Origin: Flavobacterium sharifuzzamanii
Lineage (GTDB): Bacteria; Bacteroidota; Bacteroidia; Flavobacteriales; Flavobacteriaceae
NCBI RefSeq assembly: GCF_003254585.1
Contig: NZ_QJGZ01000038.1
Coordinates: 124,001-188,000, forward strand
Length of the DNA: 64,000 nt
Direction of reading: 5' to 3'
The translations under genes and the position numbers were made by a program. Positions 10,601-18,321 of this stretch are shown one piece after another. Within the stretch, counting starts at the first letter, position 1, and each line of letters starts with the position of its first letter. The notes beneath the pieces were generated by a model. That model searched no databases and had not been told where the DNA came from. It saw only the letters and a program-made list of their open reading frames with translations.

Positions 10601-10814
10601 AAAATACAAGCGTGGCATTTGGTTTTACCTTAATTTGATAATCCCCGTCCATTGAAGTTAGGGTAGCATTCTTAGTTCCTTTTTCTGTAACAGTTGCTCC
10701 CGGCATTGGCAGGTTTTGAGCATCGGTTACTAGACCTTTTACGGTTATTTTGTCCTGCCCGTACATCATCTTACTTGTGGTTAGCAGTAAGAGTAAAAAT
10801 ATAATCCTTTTCAT
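7662..10814 (-). CDS. SusC/RagA-family TonB-dependent glycan transporter
   Basis: This 1050-residue outer-membrane protein has a signal peptide at 1-19. A carboxypeptidase-regulatory-like domain follows (about 24-95, DKITVKGLVTDAQNLPMPGA). The TonB-interacting stretch DEVVVVGYG is at 101-109, a plug domain contains IRGG and YVVDG (about 164-182), and the rest is a 22-strand beta-barrel. It imports oligosaccharides across the outer membrane using TonB/ExbBD energy. The substrate is inferred from the neighbouring heparinase-type lyases, sulfatase and GH88 to be glycosaminoglycan fragments. It is the first gene of the susCD transcript, with a 5' untranslated leader of about 240 nt if the -7-like element TATATTTG at 11056-11063 is used. 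Confidence 0.95.
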   Translation of the reverse strand: MKRIIFLLLLLTTSKMMYGQDKITVKGLVTDAQNLPMPGATVTEKGTKNATLTSMDGDYQIKVKPNATLVFSFIGTKTKEEQVKNRTEINTKLLDDTNNLDEVVVVGYGTKTRKDLTGAISSVKGQELAKVPVQNVAQALQGRIAGMQVTMSDGTPGSEPSLKIRGGTSITQSNEPLYVVDGVAQTGGLSFLDPMDIESIDVLKDAASTSIYGAQGANGVVLVTTKKAKGGKLTISYDTYGGIKTIAKKLEVMNPYDYTKLIYESATDDARMQKFVGAYGTYDELEGLYKNRKGINWQDEVFGNAVVNQYHKISISGGENDTKYNAFYSVNDDEGIMLGTGSVKNIVKLNVINNISKKFSVNAIVNYSNQKITGLSTADGGNTRLSMLQNLLQYRPTIGKNGSDEDLKTLVVDPLDNQDSPTFQSPLITIDSQKREAINRSINMSLQLQYNITPNLIYRGLVSYTDNSNKSKFFNDSRGIQAIRAGGANGGVTHNIGTRLNYNNVLTYSNTFNKDHKFDATLGQEYIYNYTEGVTATASAFPNVNLSWDKLQLGTIAGIPTTFAEDDKLLSFFGKANYSFKNKYLFAASLRADGSSKFGTENQWGYFPSASVAWRVIEENFMQKLPVFSDLKLRLSYGEAGNNRIANYAALGIFNSGSYPLNNQTNITAFQNNLPNPFLKWEATKSTNIGLDLGFFKQRISLTTELYENKSKDLLYNTRVPASSGFKKQFQNIGATSNRGLEFTLNTINIKNDNFIWNTTFNIAFNKTKVLALSEGETSLITNSYTDKNDYILKVGQPVGTMYGYVNDGLYQVSDFDYNATTKVYTLKSGVPSDNIVVQPGFIKFKDISGPDGKPDGVINDLDRTIIGNANPKYTGGLNNTFSYKGIDLSVFLDFTVGNDIYNANVLNNSRLNLDNLNTFAIYADRWTTINNAGQRVTDPDELTALNVGKKYPAFNGNTTGRLYSDIIEDGSFLRINNISLGYTLPKDWLKKSKISNLRIYFTAYNLYVFTKYSGYDPEVNVLNNAITRGVDFSAYPRSKSFVTGLNISL

Positions 10815-11055
10815 AATTTTTTTTTAAAAGAGGAATTAGATAGTAAGTAGAATTCCTGTTGATATTATTTAAGTTGGTTTTGGTTTAAAAAATCACCACA
10901 ATATTTTCTAGATAGCGGTTGTGGAGAAAATCATAACAATTAAATAACTTAAAAAAAGGGCAACGGAATTTTAGGTTTAGGAAAGAGATTTAAATTTTGT
11001 AAAGGCCTGGTCATTTTTTTTGGATTAGTCATGTTTTTTTGATTTTTAATTGAAA

Positions 11056-11102
11056 CAAATATAGAAATCGGGTTTTCATGACAGTTTTGAATGCGTCCAA
11101 AA
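11056..11102 (-). promoter_or_regulatory. susC promoter: candidate HTCS dyad plus Bacteroidota -7 element
   Basis: The dyad at 11085-11102 (TTTTGAATGCGTCCAAAA) matches the sites before the sulfatase and GH88. A perfect TAnnTTTG -7 element (TATATTTG on the minus strand, 11056-11063) lies 21 bp downstream. No good -33 TTTG is present, which fits a promoter that needs an activator bound next to it. The arrangement is direct observation; the regulator assignment is inference. Confidence 0.6.
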
Positions 11103-11370
11103 TACTATTGAATTTGATTAATACAATGTTTAAAGTCCTTTAAAATCAGGGTTTAATTTGAGTTTAGTGGTGTTTTGCCGAATTAATTTTTGGTGCAAAG
11201 CTAGTAATTGCGAGCAATCTCTAAATCGTTTGCGTAAAATTTATACGTTAAGCGAAATGAAGTAAAATGTTACGTAAAATTATCTTTACAAATTCAAATT
11301 CGATTCGAAGATTTGTTTGAACAAAAGAGTTTCAGATTAACCTTATTAAGAAATATTTTTAGGATATGGT

Positions 11371-11388
11371 CCGTGGTTTCGACCACGG
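11371..11388. other. Short GC-rich hairpin with TTCG loop
   Basis: CCGTGGT and ACCACGG form a perfect 7-bp stem closed by TTCG. It is conspicuous in AT-rich surroundings and lies 24 bp before the strong terminator at 11412. It could be the 3' end of a small RNA or a repetitive palindromic element. No T-run follows directly on the plus strand. Confidence 0.35.
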
Positions 11389-11411
11389 GTTATATTTTAA
11401 TAATTATCAAA

Positions 11412-11443
11412 AAAAACGTCTAAAAATAATTTTAGACGTTTTT
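11412..11443. terminator. Bidirectional intrinsic terminator downstream of the PL12 gene
   Basis: A perfect 14-bp inverted repeat (AAAAACGTCTAAAA / TTTTAGACGTTTTT) surrounds a 4-nt loop. It has A-runs on one side and T-runs on the other, so it can terminate in both directions. It lies 20 bp after the end of the frameshifted lyase gene and isolates it from the susC leader. Confidence 0.85.
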
Positions 11444-11463
11444 AAGTAGAGCAATTGTAATGT

Positions 11464-11757
11464 TTAGTTTAGTCGAGTTTTAATCTCGCTTTTTTTGCCG
11501 TCAATCACAATGTTCAAACTAATAATTCCTTTATCAAAATCATTGTCTTTGTTGGGCTGAATTTTGATGTCTGGAGCTTTGTCTGCAAAAGGATAAAGGA
11601 TGCTGATAAATTGTTCTGTTTTTGCATCATTTTTAACTTTTTCAAAGACAAACGCAGGTCTAGAAAGTTCTTTAGCATAAGCATAGGAAACTTTTCCTGT
11701 TTCTTCATTTAATGCAATTTTATCTGTATTTAAAGATTGGATTATTCCCATCTTCAT
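11464..11757 (-). pseudogene. Frameshifted C-terminal part of the PL12 lyase
   Basis: This 97-codon open frame overlaps the end of the upstream lyase frame by 38 bp and sits in the +1 frame relative to it. From IQSLNTDKIALNEETG onward it reads like the C-terminal beta-sandwich end of heparinase III (GKVSYAYAKELSRPAFVFEK, DFDKGIISLNIVIDGKK), about 88 residues. It is therefore not an independent gene. It is the missing tail of the protein encoded at 11720-13432, separated by an indel near 11742-11750 (GGGAATAATCC on the minus strand). The first few residues (MKMGI) are out-of-frame reading of the upstream gene. A sequencing error is the main alternative to a real mutation. Confidence 0.8.
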
Positions 11758-13432
11758 AGGCCGTATATACCTTGTTATTTACTTTATCAAAAACAGGTTT
11801 GCTATCTTCTTTTAACTGGAAATGAACGCCCAATTTACCAGTTGCTTTTCCGATTGCTTTATCTATTATTAGGAAGTATTTATTATCAATAAACAAAATA
11901 CTGCGTTGATGGTCTAAATCGGTATAACTAGGATTTGAGTACGTTAGAATATCTAAAGTTTTACTTGTCGCCCACTTGTTTTGTTCTGCTTTGGTAATCA
12001 CCATATTCTGATCGTCTAATGTCAAAGTGCTATGGACTTTGGTCTGACGAAACCAATTTCTCTTTTTAGTAACTTCTTCATCACCGCTATAAATGTAGCA
12101 GCCTGTGTCTGGTGTAAAATTTCGTCCTTTTATCCAAAGTTCAAAAGTTCCATTATCTGGCTGTGCATGAAATTCTGCTGGAGGTCCTGCTTTTACAATC
12201 ATTACAGTAGATTGGTCGTTCCACTCGTTTCTAAAAGTATAGAATCCGCCGTTTGGTAAGGCATTTGAAAGATAATCTGGTTGTCTTCCTTCGGCGCCGT
12301 CAGTTGCAAAATATTTGATTTGTGCATTTTCTGGAAATACTTTAGACCAAATTTTAAACTGCTTTAATCGGCTTTCTTTTTCAACCAGCCAAGAATCGCC
12401 AAACATCGGATTGTTGTAATTAGGAAACATCATGCTTGCCGAAGCTAGAATCATTTTTTCGATGGTTTTTGAATAAGTATCTGGAAATTCTTTTTCTACG
12501 CCAGCCATTTTAGCCGAATTGTAAGCTTTCAGAAAAATATCGATGCACGCAACATGATAAATAGGAGAGAGTTCCCATTGTATGCCGTCAGGAAGTACTT
12601 GCAGTTTTATTTCGCGGTTTAGGATTTCGATACCACTTTTGCGCCATGCTTCGGCTTGTTTCAATTCAGGAAAAAATGCTCCAGCTCCCAGAATACGTTG
12701 TGCTTCAAACAATAAATGATTGCCTTCTTTGCTATAATGTTCCGGAATATATGCGGCTTGTTTGTTATAAGAATTTAAAAACTCCATTAAAAAAGCAGGA
12801 GTAAAGTTCGGAGAATTTACAAATAGATTGAATGTAGGAGGCAAGCTCTGTACACGATCTGATACTTCTAGCGGACGCCATGCAAAAGAATCATTTTCTT
12901 TAGAACTTCCTAGATAGTTCTTTTTCTCCCAATCGCGAAACTGTGAAATCCATTCTTTGGCATATTTTTCATCTCCAGAACTGCGATACGCCATTCCCAT
13001 TGGCAGCCACCATGTAACGCGGTGCAATTGCCAGCGGACTTCATTGTCTTTTACAGGCCAATATTCCCAGTTGATATCTTTTCCGTAATCATAAAATCCA
13101 TATCCTTTTTGAGGCTGAAATTTATGTTCCAAAGCATTGTCTGCTTTTTCCTGGTTTGCTTTACCAATTTCTTTTCCTCGAAATCTATTTTCGTCTCCAG
13201 CATTAAAATCAGGATGTTTAACGGTTTTTCTATCGCGATAATACGTTAGCAGTTCTCGTGCTGCTTCATCGTATTTGGTTGCGTTAAAAAGACTGTTTAC
13301 CTTTTCTAAGCCTTTGTAGTTTAGATTGATAATGTCAAAGCTTTCTTTTTTTATTGGTTTTTCTTGTGCATTGCCCAAGAACCAAGACAGGAAGAGAAAG
13401 CATAAGAGGGCTGTTTTCTTTAAATTCTTCAT
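11720..13432 (-). CDS. hepC: PL12 heparinase III-type lyase, C-terminus lost by frameshift
   Basis: This 570-residue open frame has a signal peptide (about 1-22, FLGNAQ). It covers the toroid and most of the beta-sandwich of a heparan-sulfate lyase. Asn238 (EGNHLLFE), Tyr292 (SPIYHVA) and His422 (EFHAQPDNG) fall almost exactly where heparinase III has its catalytic Asn240, Tyr294 and His424. PL12 enzymes cleave low-sulfate heparan regions by beta-elimination in the periplasm. The frame ends prematurely as YEDGNNPIFKYR, while the natural continuation (IQSLN...) lies in another frame at 11464-11757. With it, the protein would be about 655 residues, the usual family length. The catalytic residues are retained, so partial activity is possible, but loss of the last sandwich strands probably destabilises it. 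Confidence 0.88.
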   Translation of the reverse strand: MKNLKKTALLCFLFLSWFLGNAQEKPIKKESFDIINLNYKGLEKVNSLFNATKYDEAARELLTYYRDRKTVKHPDFNAGDENRFRGKEIGKANQEKADNALEHKFQPQKGYGFYDYGKDINWEYWPVKDNEVRWQLHRVTWWLPMGMAYRSSGDEKYAKEWISQFRDWEKKNYLGSSKENDSFAWRPLEVSDRVQSLPPTFNLFVNSPNFTPAFLMEFLNSYNKQAAYIPEHYSKEGNHLLFEAQRILGAGAFFPELKQAEAWRKSGIEILNREIKLQVLPDGIQWELSPIYHVACIDIFLKAYNSAKMAGVEKEFPDTYSKTIEKMILASASMMFPNYNNPMFGDSWLVEKESRLKQFKIWSKVFPENAQIKYFATDGAEGRQPDYLSNALPNGGFYTFRNEWNDQSTVMIVKAGPPAEFHAQPDNGTFELWIKGRNFTPDTGCYIYSGDEEVTKKRNWFRQTKVHSTLTLDDQNMVITKAEQNKWATSKTLDILTYSNPSYTDLDHQRSILFIDNKYFLIIDKAIGKATGKLGVHFQLKEDSKPVFDKVNNKVYTAYEDGNNPIFKYR

Positions 13433-13478
13433 TTAGGTTTTTAATTAAGTGAGTTCGATAATTTGTTGTTATAATTAA

Positions 13479-13518
13479 AAAGCTATCTGGATGATATTGT
13501 CATATCAAAGATAGCTTT
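13479..13518 (-). terminator. Hairpin terminator/attenuator between GH88 and the PL12 gene
   Basis: AAAGCTATCT and AGATAGCTTT form a 10-bp outer stem, with an inner stem TGATAT/ATATCA around TGTC. On the minus strand a TTTTTAATT run follows, so transcription leaving GH88 could stop or attenuate here before the PL12 gene. Confidence 0.65.
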
Positions 13519-13544
13519 CTATAGTTTTATTTTACTTCTTGAAT

Positions 13545-14747
13545 TTAAATCTCAATTTTTTTAATTGCCGCATATCTTTTCAATGCTTCTAAATAATAAT
13601 AATCGGCGTAATCTAGCGGTGTATCAATTTCTGAATTGTATAAAAAAGCGCCCACACTGTGTTTCAGTAAAAAGAAATGATTTTCTCCAGGTTTAGCCAA
13701 ATAAGCATCAGATGATAAGGATTTTAGTATTTCTTCGGCATAATCAACGTATTTTTTTCCGTCTTTTACCTGAGTGCTTAAATCTAAAAGGGCAGAAGCA
13801 ATAACAGCGGCAGCCGAAGCATCTCGTGGCGCAAGTTCTGCAGTGTCTAAAGCATTATGCACATCAAAATCCCAAACAGGAACTTTGTCTTTTGGCATTG
13901 TAGGATGGTTCATAATGAATTTGGCAATGTTTTCTGCCTGCTGTAAAAACTTAAGATTTTTGCTGTTTGCATAACACATCGTATAACCATACAATCCCCA
14001 CGCTTGTCCGCGTGCCCACGATGATTCGTCTGTAACACCTTGATGCGTTCTTTTGCGTAAAACTTTACCTGTATTCGGATCATAATCTACTAAATGGTAC
14101 GAACTGTAATCTTTTCTAAAATGATTTTTCATAGTCGTTAAAGCATGTGTATTGGCGGCTTTTGCATATTCAGGTTTATCAAACTGATTGGCGCTCCAAT
14201 ATAAATACTCCAAATTCATCATATTGTCTATAATGACTGGATAATGCAACCAAGGGAAATCCCAAGAACGGATAGTGCCTACTACTGGACTAAAACGAGC
14301 ATAAAGATTTGCTGCACCATCTGCCAAAACAGGAAGATATATTTTGTCTCCCGTAATTCTGTAAGCATTTCCGTAAGAGCAATACAGCATAAAACCTACG
14401 TCGTGTGTGTTCTTGATGTTTCTGATGGAATCTAAGGCAAGGGTAAATTTTTTAGCTTCTTCTGCCATTGTTTTATCGCCTGTAAGTTCATATCCGTACC
14501 AAAGACTTCCTGGAAAGAAACCCGTTGTCCAGTCGGTTATTCCTGCAAGACGAACGGTTCCGTCTGGATTAACAGATCGCGGATTTTTTCCGGGTTGGTA
14601 AGTTTGTGCGGCTTTGTTTAATTGAAAATGAATTACTTCGGTCGTTTTTGTAAACCAAAGTGGTGACGGATCTTCTAGAACAGGTTTTGCAGAAGAACTT
14701 AATGCGGTAAATGTAAATGCCAGAAATAGGTTAAAGGTTTTTTTCAT
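13545..14747 (-). CDS. GH88 unsaturated glucuronyl hydrolase
   Basis: This 400-residue secreted or periplasmic enzyme has a signal peptide (about 1-20). It is an (alpha/alpha)6 barrel of family GH88. The two acidic residues of the family are seen as Asp116 in THDVGFM and Asp174 in IIDNMMNLEYLYW; RTHQGVTDESSWARGQAWGLYG is the conserved substrate-binding loop. The enzyme hydrates the 4,5-unsaturated uronic acid left at the non-reducing end by polysaccharide lyases and releases the next sugar. It therefore completes the pathway started by the lyases next door. It heads the gene block, with its own copy of the dyad 98 bp upstream. Confidence 0.93.
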   Translation of the reverse strand: MKKTFNLFLAFTFTALSSSAKPVLEDPSPLWFTKTTEVIHFQLNKAAQTYQPGKNPRSVNPDGTVRLAGITDWTTGFFPGSLWYGYELTGDKTMAEEAKKFTLALDSIRNIKNTHDVGFMLYCSYGNAYRITGDKIYLPVLADGAANLYARFSPVVGTIRSWDFPWLHYPVIIDNMMNLEYLYWSANQFDKPEYAKAANTHALTTMKNHFRKDYSSYHLVDYDPNTGKVLRKRTHQGVTDESSWARGQAWGLYGYTMCYANSKNLKFLQQAENIAKFIMNHPTMPKDKVPVWDFDVHNALDTAELAPRDASAAAVIASALLDLSTQVKDGKKYVDYAEEILKSLSSDAYLAKPGENHFFLLKHSVGAFLYNSEIDTPLDYADYYYLEALKRYAAIKKIEI

Positions 14748-14812
14748 AGTGTAATCGGTTTATTGATATTCGGTTTGGGTGAATATCTTTAAAGCGAAAT
14801 TAAATGGGACTA

Positions 14813-14862
14813 CGAAAACTGTGTTTCAGTTTTTACTATAAATCTTTTGAATTTGTCTAAAA
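14813..14862 (-). promoter_or_regulatory. Candidate HTCS operator and -7-like element upstream of GH88
   Basis: TTTTGAATTTGTCTAAAA (14845-14862) is the third copy of the dyad shared with the susC and sulfatase upstream regions, with one arm diverged. A -7-like AGTTTTCG (minus strand, 14813-14820) lies 24 bp downstream, close to the spacing at the other two sites. Confidence 0.5.
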
Positions 14863-15005
14863 GTGTATTTATTCCTAATTAAAAGTCAAACAGAAGAAGA
14901 CAGGTTTTGTTTCAACAAGTAAAAATCAAATTTTCCTTTTTTGCTAGTTTTTGGTTTATTAAAAGGATTTTTATGCTTAACTTGTAAAATCCAAAATCAA
15001 TTCTT

Positions 15006-15581
15006 ATGACTTTAAAAAGACTTATTCTTATCAGTTTTACCCTTGTATTATATTCCTGCAGCAATAAAAAAGAGCAGGAGCTAATTGTGCGCGAAAACTC
15101 GCTTTTAGAAAGGGAGAAACAGTTTCAGGATAAAGAAGCAGAATATGAAAAGCTTTTAAAAATGAAAGACAGCCTATTGTCTCTCACTAAAGTAAAAGAC
15201 ACGCTTCCTAAAATAAAGGAATGGCCAGAAGATCTTAAAGTTGCATGGAACAGCAAAATGATATGCAAGGAATCGAATTGCAGTAATTATGTTATTGGCG
15301 ACCAACGCAGTGAAGTCTGGGAGTTTCGATCAGATTCGACGGGTATGTATGCCAATGTACTTAACAATAATGAAATTAAACGTGTTTTTACAGGACAATA
15401 TTTAGAAAGCAAAATAGTGCTAGATTCGGCAAAAGAAACTTCTTCTAAAAACAAAATAAAAGTAAGCGTAGTACTCGATGATATTAAAAGGAACATCATT
15501 AAAGGCACTCAGACTATAACAGGTCAGGATAATTGCACTGCAAAATTCTCAGTTGAACTTACTCCATCTAATAAAAAGTAA
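15006..15581 (+). CDS. Coiled-coil lipoprotein of unknown function
   Basis: This 191-residue protein begins with MTLKRLILISFTLVLYSC, a lipoprotein signal with Cys18 as the acylated residue. A charged helical segment follows (about 22-55, RENSLLEREKQFQDKEAEYEKLL), probably a coiled coil. The globular part has four cysteines (CKESNC, DNC and the lipid Cys) and a WEFRSDSTGMY motif that suggests a small beta-rich domain. It is separated by only 3 bp from the antiporter gene downstream, so the two are probably cotranscribed. I do not recognise a family. Confidence 0.75.
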   Translation: MTLKRLILISFTLVLYSCSNKKEQELIVRENSLLEREKQFQDKEAEYEKLLKMKDSLLSLTKVKDTLPKIKEWPEDLKVAWNSKMICKESNCSNYVIGDQRSEVWEFRSDSTGMYANVLNNNEIKRVFTGQYLESKIVLDSAKETSSKNKIKVSVVLDDIKRNIIKGTQTITGQDNCTAKFSVELTPSNKK

Positions 15582-15584
15582 TTT

Positions 15585-17702
15585 ATGCTACTGAGTATAC
15601 ATCATATAAGTTTTCCTATTGAAGATCCTCTTTTAAAGTATCTTATCGAAATTATTATCATTTTATGCATTCCGCTTTTATTAAATAAGATTAAAGTGCC
15701 ACATCTGCTTGGTCTTATTATTGCCGGTGCGCTTATAGGTCCAAACGGTTTTGGAGTGCTTTCTAGAGATAGTAGTGTAGTAGTTACAGGAACAACGGGG
15801 CTTTTATATATTATGTTTTTAGCCGGTCTAGAAATTGATATGGCCGATTTTAAAAAGAACAAATGGAAGAGTATCATTTTTTCCATTTTCACTTTTGCCG
15901 TTCCTTTTATTCTAGGACTTGTCGGCGGTTATTATATACTAGGCTTTTCTTTGCTTACTTCAATTCTTTTCGCCAGTCTTTTTTCGTCGCATACCTTGAT
16001 TGTTTATCCAATGGTAAGCGGGCTCGGAATTGCTAAAAATCTTGCGGTAAATATAACCGTTGGAGGAACGATGATTACAGATGTGCTTTCGCTTCTGGTT
16101 TTGGCCGCCATTGTCGGAATGTCTCAAGGAGAAGTAGGAACGGCTTTCTGGGTTAAGTTATCGGTTTCAATGGTCATTTTTACTTTAATTGTATTATTGG
16201 TTTTTCCGATAATTGCAAGATGGTTTTTTAAAAACGTAGAAGATAAAATCTCCCAATATCTTTTTGTACTTGTCATGATTTATTTGGCGGCGCTTCTAGC
16301 TGAACTGGCAGGTATTGAATCTATCATTGGAGCTTTTTTTGCTGGATTGGCTTTAAATAAATTGATTCCGCATACTTCATCATTGATGAACCGAGTGGAG
16401 TTTGTCGGAAATGCCATTTTTATCCCATTCTTTTTAATAAGCGTAGGAATGCTGATTGATTTTAATGCCTTTATTCAAAGTTGGGAAACATTGTGGGTTG
16501 CATCAATTATGCTAATTGCTTCTATTGGAGGAAAATATGTTGCCGCTATACTGACGAAAAAGACATTTAAACTTACTAATGATGAAGGGCAATTGATTTT
16601 TGGATTGAGTTCGGCATCTGCTGCAGCTACACTGGCTTCAGTAATGGTGGGTTATAATATAATTATTGGCGAAAATGATGCAGGAGAACCTATAAGACTT
16701 TTAAATGAACATGTACTTAACGGTAGTATTCTTCTTATTCTTGTTTCTTGTACTGTGTCGTCTTTTGTGTCGATGGCAAGCGCTCAGCGTATTGCACAGG
16801 CAGATAAAGACAATACAGTATCAGGTAAGAACGAGGAAAGAGAAAATATACTTTTGGCAGTAAATCATGAAGCTACTGTAGAAAAAATGGTAAATCTTGG
16901 GCTAATGGTAAAGTCCTCGTCTAACAAACAGCTTTATGCCGTAAATGTAATTAATGATGATGCAAATGAATCTTCTGAAAAAAATGCTGAACGAATATTA
17001 GAAAATGCTGTTAAAGCCGCTTCTGCTGCCGATGTAGAATTACACCCTATTACGCGTCATGATAATGATATAGCAAGCGGAATAAGTAATGTGATAAAAG
17101 AAAAAGAAATTACAGATCTTATTGTAGGACTTGAAGGAGGAAAGGGTTTTTCGGCTTCATTTGTGTATAATCTGTATAATGGTTATCTCCGAAATAAAAG
17201 CATTAATTTGATGGTGTATCATGCTGTACAGCCTGCTGCTACGATTAAAAGATATTTGGTTTTTATACCAGCTGATGCCGAAATGGACGCTGGATTTTTT
17301 CATTCGATGTTAAGAATCTGGAATATAGGCCGTAATTCTGGAGCAAAAATGAGTTTCTACGGAAAAGAAAAAACGCTCGATATTCTAAAAAGAATTGCAA
17401 AAAAAGCCTCTATAGAAGCTACATTTGATGTTTACTCAAATTGGGAAAATGCAGAACAAACAGCGCTTTCTATTGAGGAAAATGAAGGCCTAGTTATTAT
17501 GATGGGAGATAGAGGAATGCATTCGTATTTTCCTAAAATGAGAGATATTCCAGATCTTTTGAACAATAGGTTTATTAGCAATAACTATATGCTTATTTAT
17601 CCTTTTTCTAAAACTGCTGCAAACAATACAGAAAAAAGATCTGTAAGTAGTCATGATGATTTTGCAGAAATAGGAAAAGCGATTCGAAATATTTTTAAAT
17701 AA
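15585..17702 (+). CDS. CPA2-family cation:proton antiporter with C-terminal USP-like region
   Basis: This 705-residue inner-membrane protein has about 12 hydrophobic segments in residues 15-400, typical of the monovalent cation:proton antiporter-2 (Kef/NapA) family. Characteristic phrases are LLGLIIAGALIGPNGFGVL, LAELAGIESIIGAFFAGLALN and LSSASAAATLASVMVG. A soluble tail (about 415-705) resembles tandem universal-stress-protein-like domains (ERENILLAVNHEATVEKMVNLG). It probably exchanges Na+ or K+ for protons for pH or ion homeostasis; ion selectivity cannot be read. It sits 3 bp after the lipoprotein gene and ends before a bidirectional terminator. Confidence 0.88.
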   Translation: MLLSIHHISFPIEDPLLKYLIEIIIILCIPLLLNKIKVPHLLGLIIAGALIGPNGFGVLSRDSSVVVTGTTGLLYIMFLAGLEIDMADFKKNKWKSIIFSIFTFAVPFILGLVGGYYILGFSLLTSILFASLFSSHTLIVYPMVSGLGIAKNLAVNITVGGTMITDVLSLLVLAAIVGMSQGEVGTAFWVKLSVSMVIFTLIVLLVFPIIARWFFKNVEDKISQYLFVLVMIYLAALLAELAGIESIIGAFFAGLALNKLIPHTSSLMNRVEFVGNAIFIPFFLISVGMLIDFNAFIQSWETLWVASIMLIASIGGKYVAAILTKKTFKLTNDEGQLIFGLSSASAAATLASVMVGYNIIIGENDAGEPIRLLNEHVLNGSILLILVSCTVSSFVSMASAQRIAQADKDNTVSGKNEERENILLAVNHEATVEKMVNLGLMVKSSSNKQLYAVNVINDDANESSEKNAERILENAVKAASAADVELHPITRHDNDIASGISNVIKEKEITDLIVGLEGGKGFSASFVYNLYNGYLRNKSINLMVYHAVQPAATIKRYLVFIPADAEMDAGFFHSMLRIWNIGRNSGAKMSFYGKEKTLDILKRIAKKASIEATFDVYSNWENAEQTALSIEENEGLVIMMGDRGMHSYFPKMRDIPDLLNNRFISNNYMLIYPFSKTAANNTEKRSVSSHDDFAEIGKAIRNIFK

Positions 17703-17724
17703 TATTAATAAATGTAAAAAAAAC

Positions 17725-17758
17725 AAAGCCGTGTCAACAGAGAGTTTGATACGGCTTT
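17725..17758. terminator. Bidirectional terminator between converging genes
   Basis: AAAGCCGTGTCAA and TTGATACGGCTTT form a 13-bp stem (one G-T wobble) with an 8-nt loop. It is preceded by an A-run and followed by a T-run. It lies between the antiporter stop and the stop of the converging gene at 17767. Confidence 0.85.
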
Positions 17759-17766
17759 TATATTTA

Positions 17767-18321
17767 TCAGTTTTCCTGATTAAACTTAGACATATACATA
17801 TACCAGTTCCATTCCCACGAATTGCCATTATCTTCAGAAAATGCTTGGCTCCATACAGGATTGTTTTTGTCTCTCGCATCCCAGCGAAAAATTACTAGAA
17901 TATTTTTTCCGTTAAAAGTATCTTTAGTAACAAAATGCCCCACATTATTTTCAAAAGAACCTAAAACTGGAGGATCTAGTTTTCCTTCATTAGAATCAGC
18001 CCAATAAATACTCCACAATCTATTTTTCGGATTAAATAATCTTACGGTCATTCCTTCAAATGGATGTCCGTCAAAAGTGGCTAGAAAATTATCAATATTG
18101 CCAATTCCGTTTAGAACTTTGTACATTTCTTGCGTCGATTCAAACTCTGTCCATTCCGTGCAATTAGACAATCTGGAATTGAGTTTCTTATTACGAAGTT
18201 TCCATTTTCCTTCAAAAAAATCAAAATCATCTTTCGACGATGTTGGAGAAGCTGTAATGATTAATTCTCCATTAGCATCAAAATTTATTTTTGGTATTTC
18301 CAAATTTTCAGTTTGCATCAT
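17767..18321 (-). CDS. Lipocalin-like (DUF1579-type) small protein
   Basis: This 184-residue cytoplasmic protein has no signal peptide. The repeated beta pattern (FEGKWKLRNKKL, GMTVRLFNPKNRLWSIYWAD, PPVLGSFENNVGHFV, NSWEWNWYMYMSK) resembles lipocalin-like DUF1579 proteins. These bind small hydrophobic ligands or act as polyketide-cyclase-type accessory proteins. The start overlaps the end of the NIPSNAP gene by 14 bp, which indicates translational coupling in a two-gene operon divergent from an HxlR regulator. The family call is by eye only. Confidence 0.6.
   Translation of the reverse strand: MMQTENLEIPKINFDANGELIITASPTSSKDDFDFFEGKWKLRNKKLNSRLSNCTEWTEFESTQEMYKVLNGIGNIDNFLATFDGHPFEGMTVRLFNPKNRLWSIYWADSNEGKLDPPVLGSFENNVGHFVTKDTFNGKNILVIFRWDARDKNNPVWSQAFSEDNGNSWEWNWYMYMSKFNQEN

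Larger units (their letters stand above)
10815..11463. other. 649-bp intergenic leader and terminator region
   Basis: No gene is visible here. The region holds the long susC leader, the regulatory dyad and -7 element (11056-11102), a compact hairpin with a TTCG loop (11371-11388) and a perfect bidirectional terminator (11412-11443). Between about 11,110 and 11,365 I see only AT-rich sequence. Confidence 0.6.
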
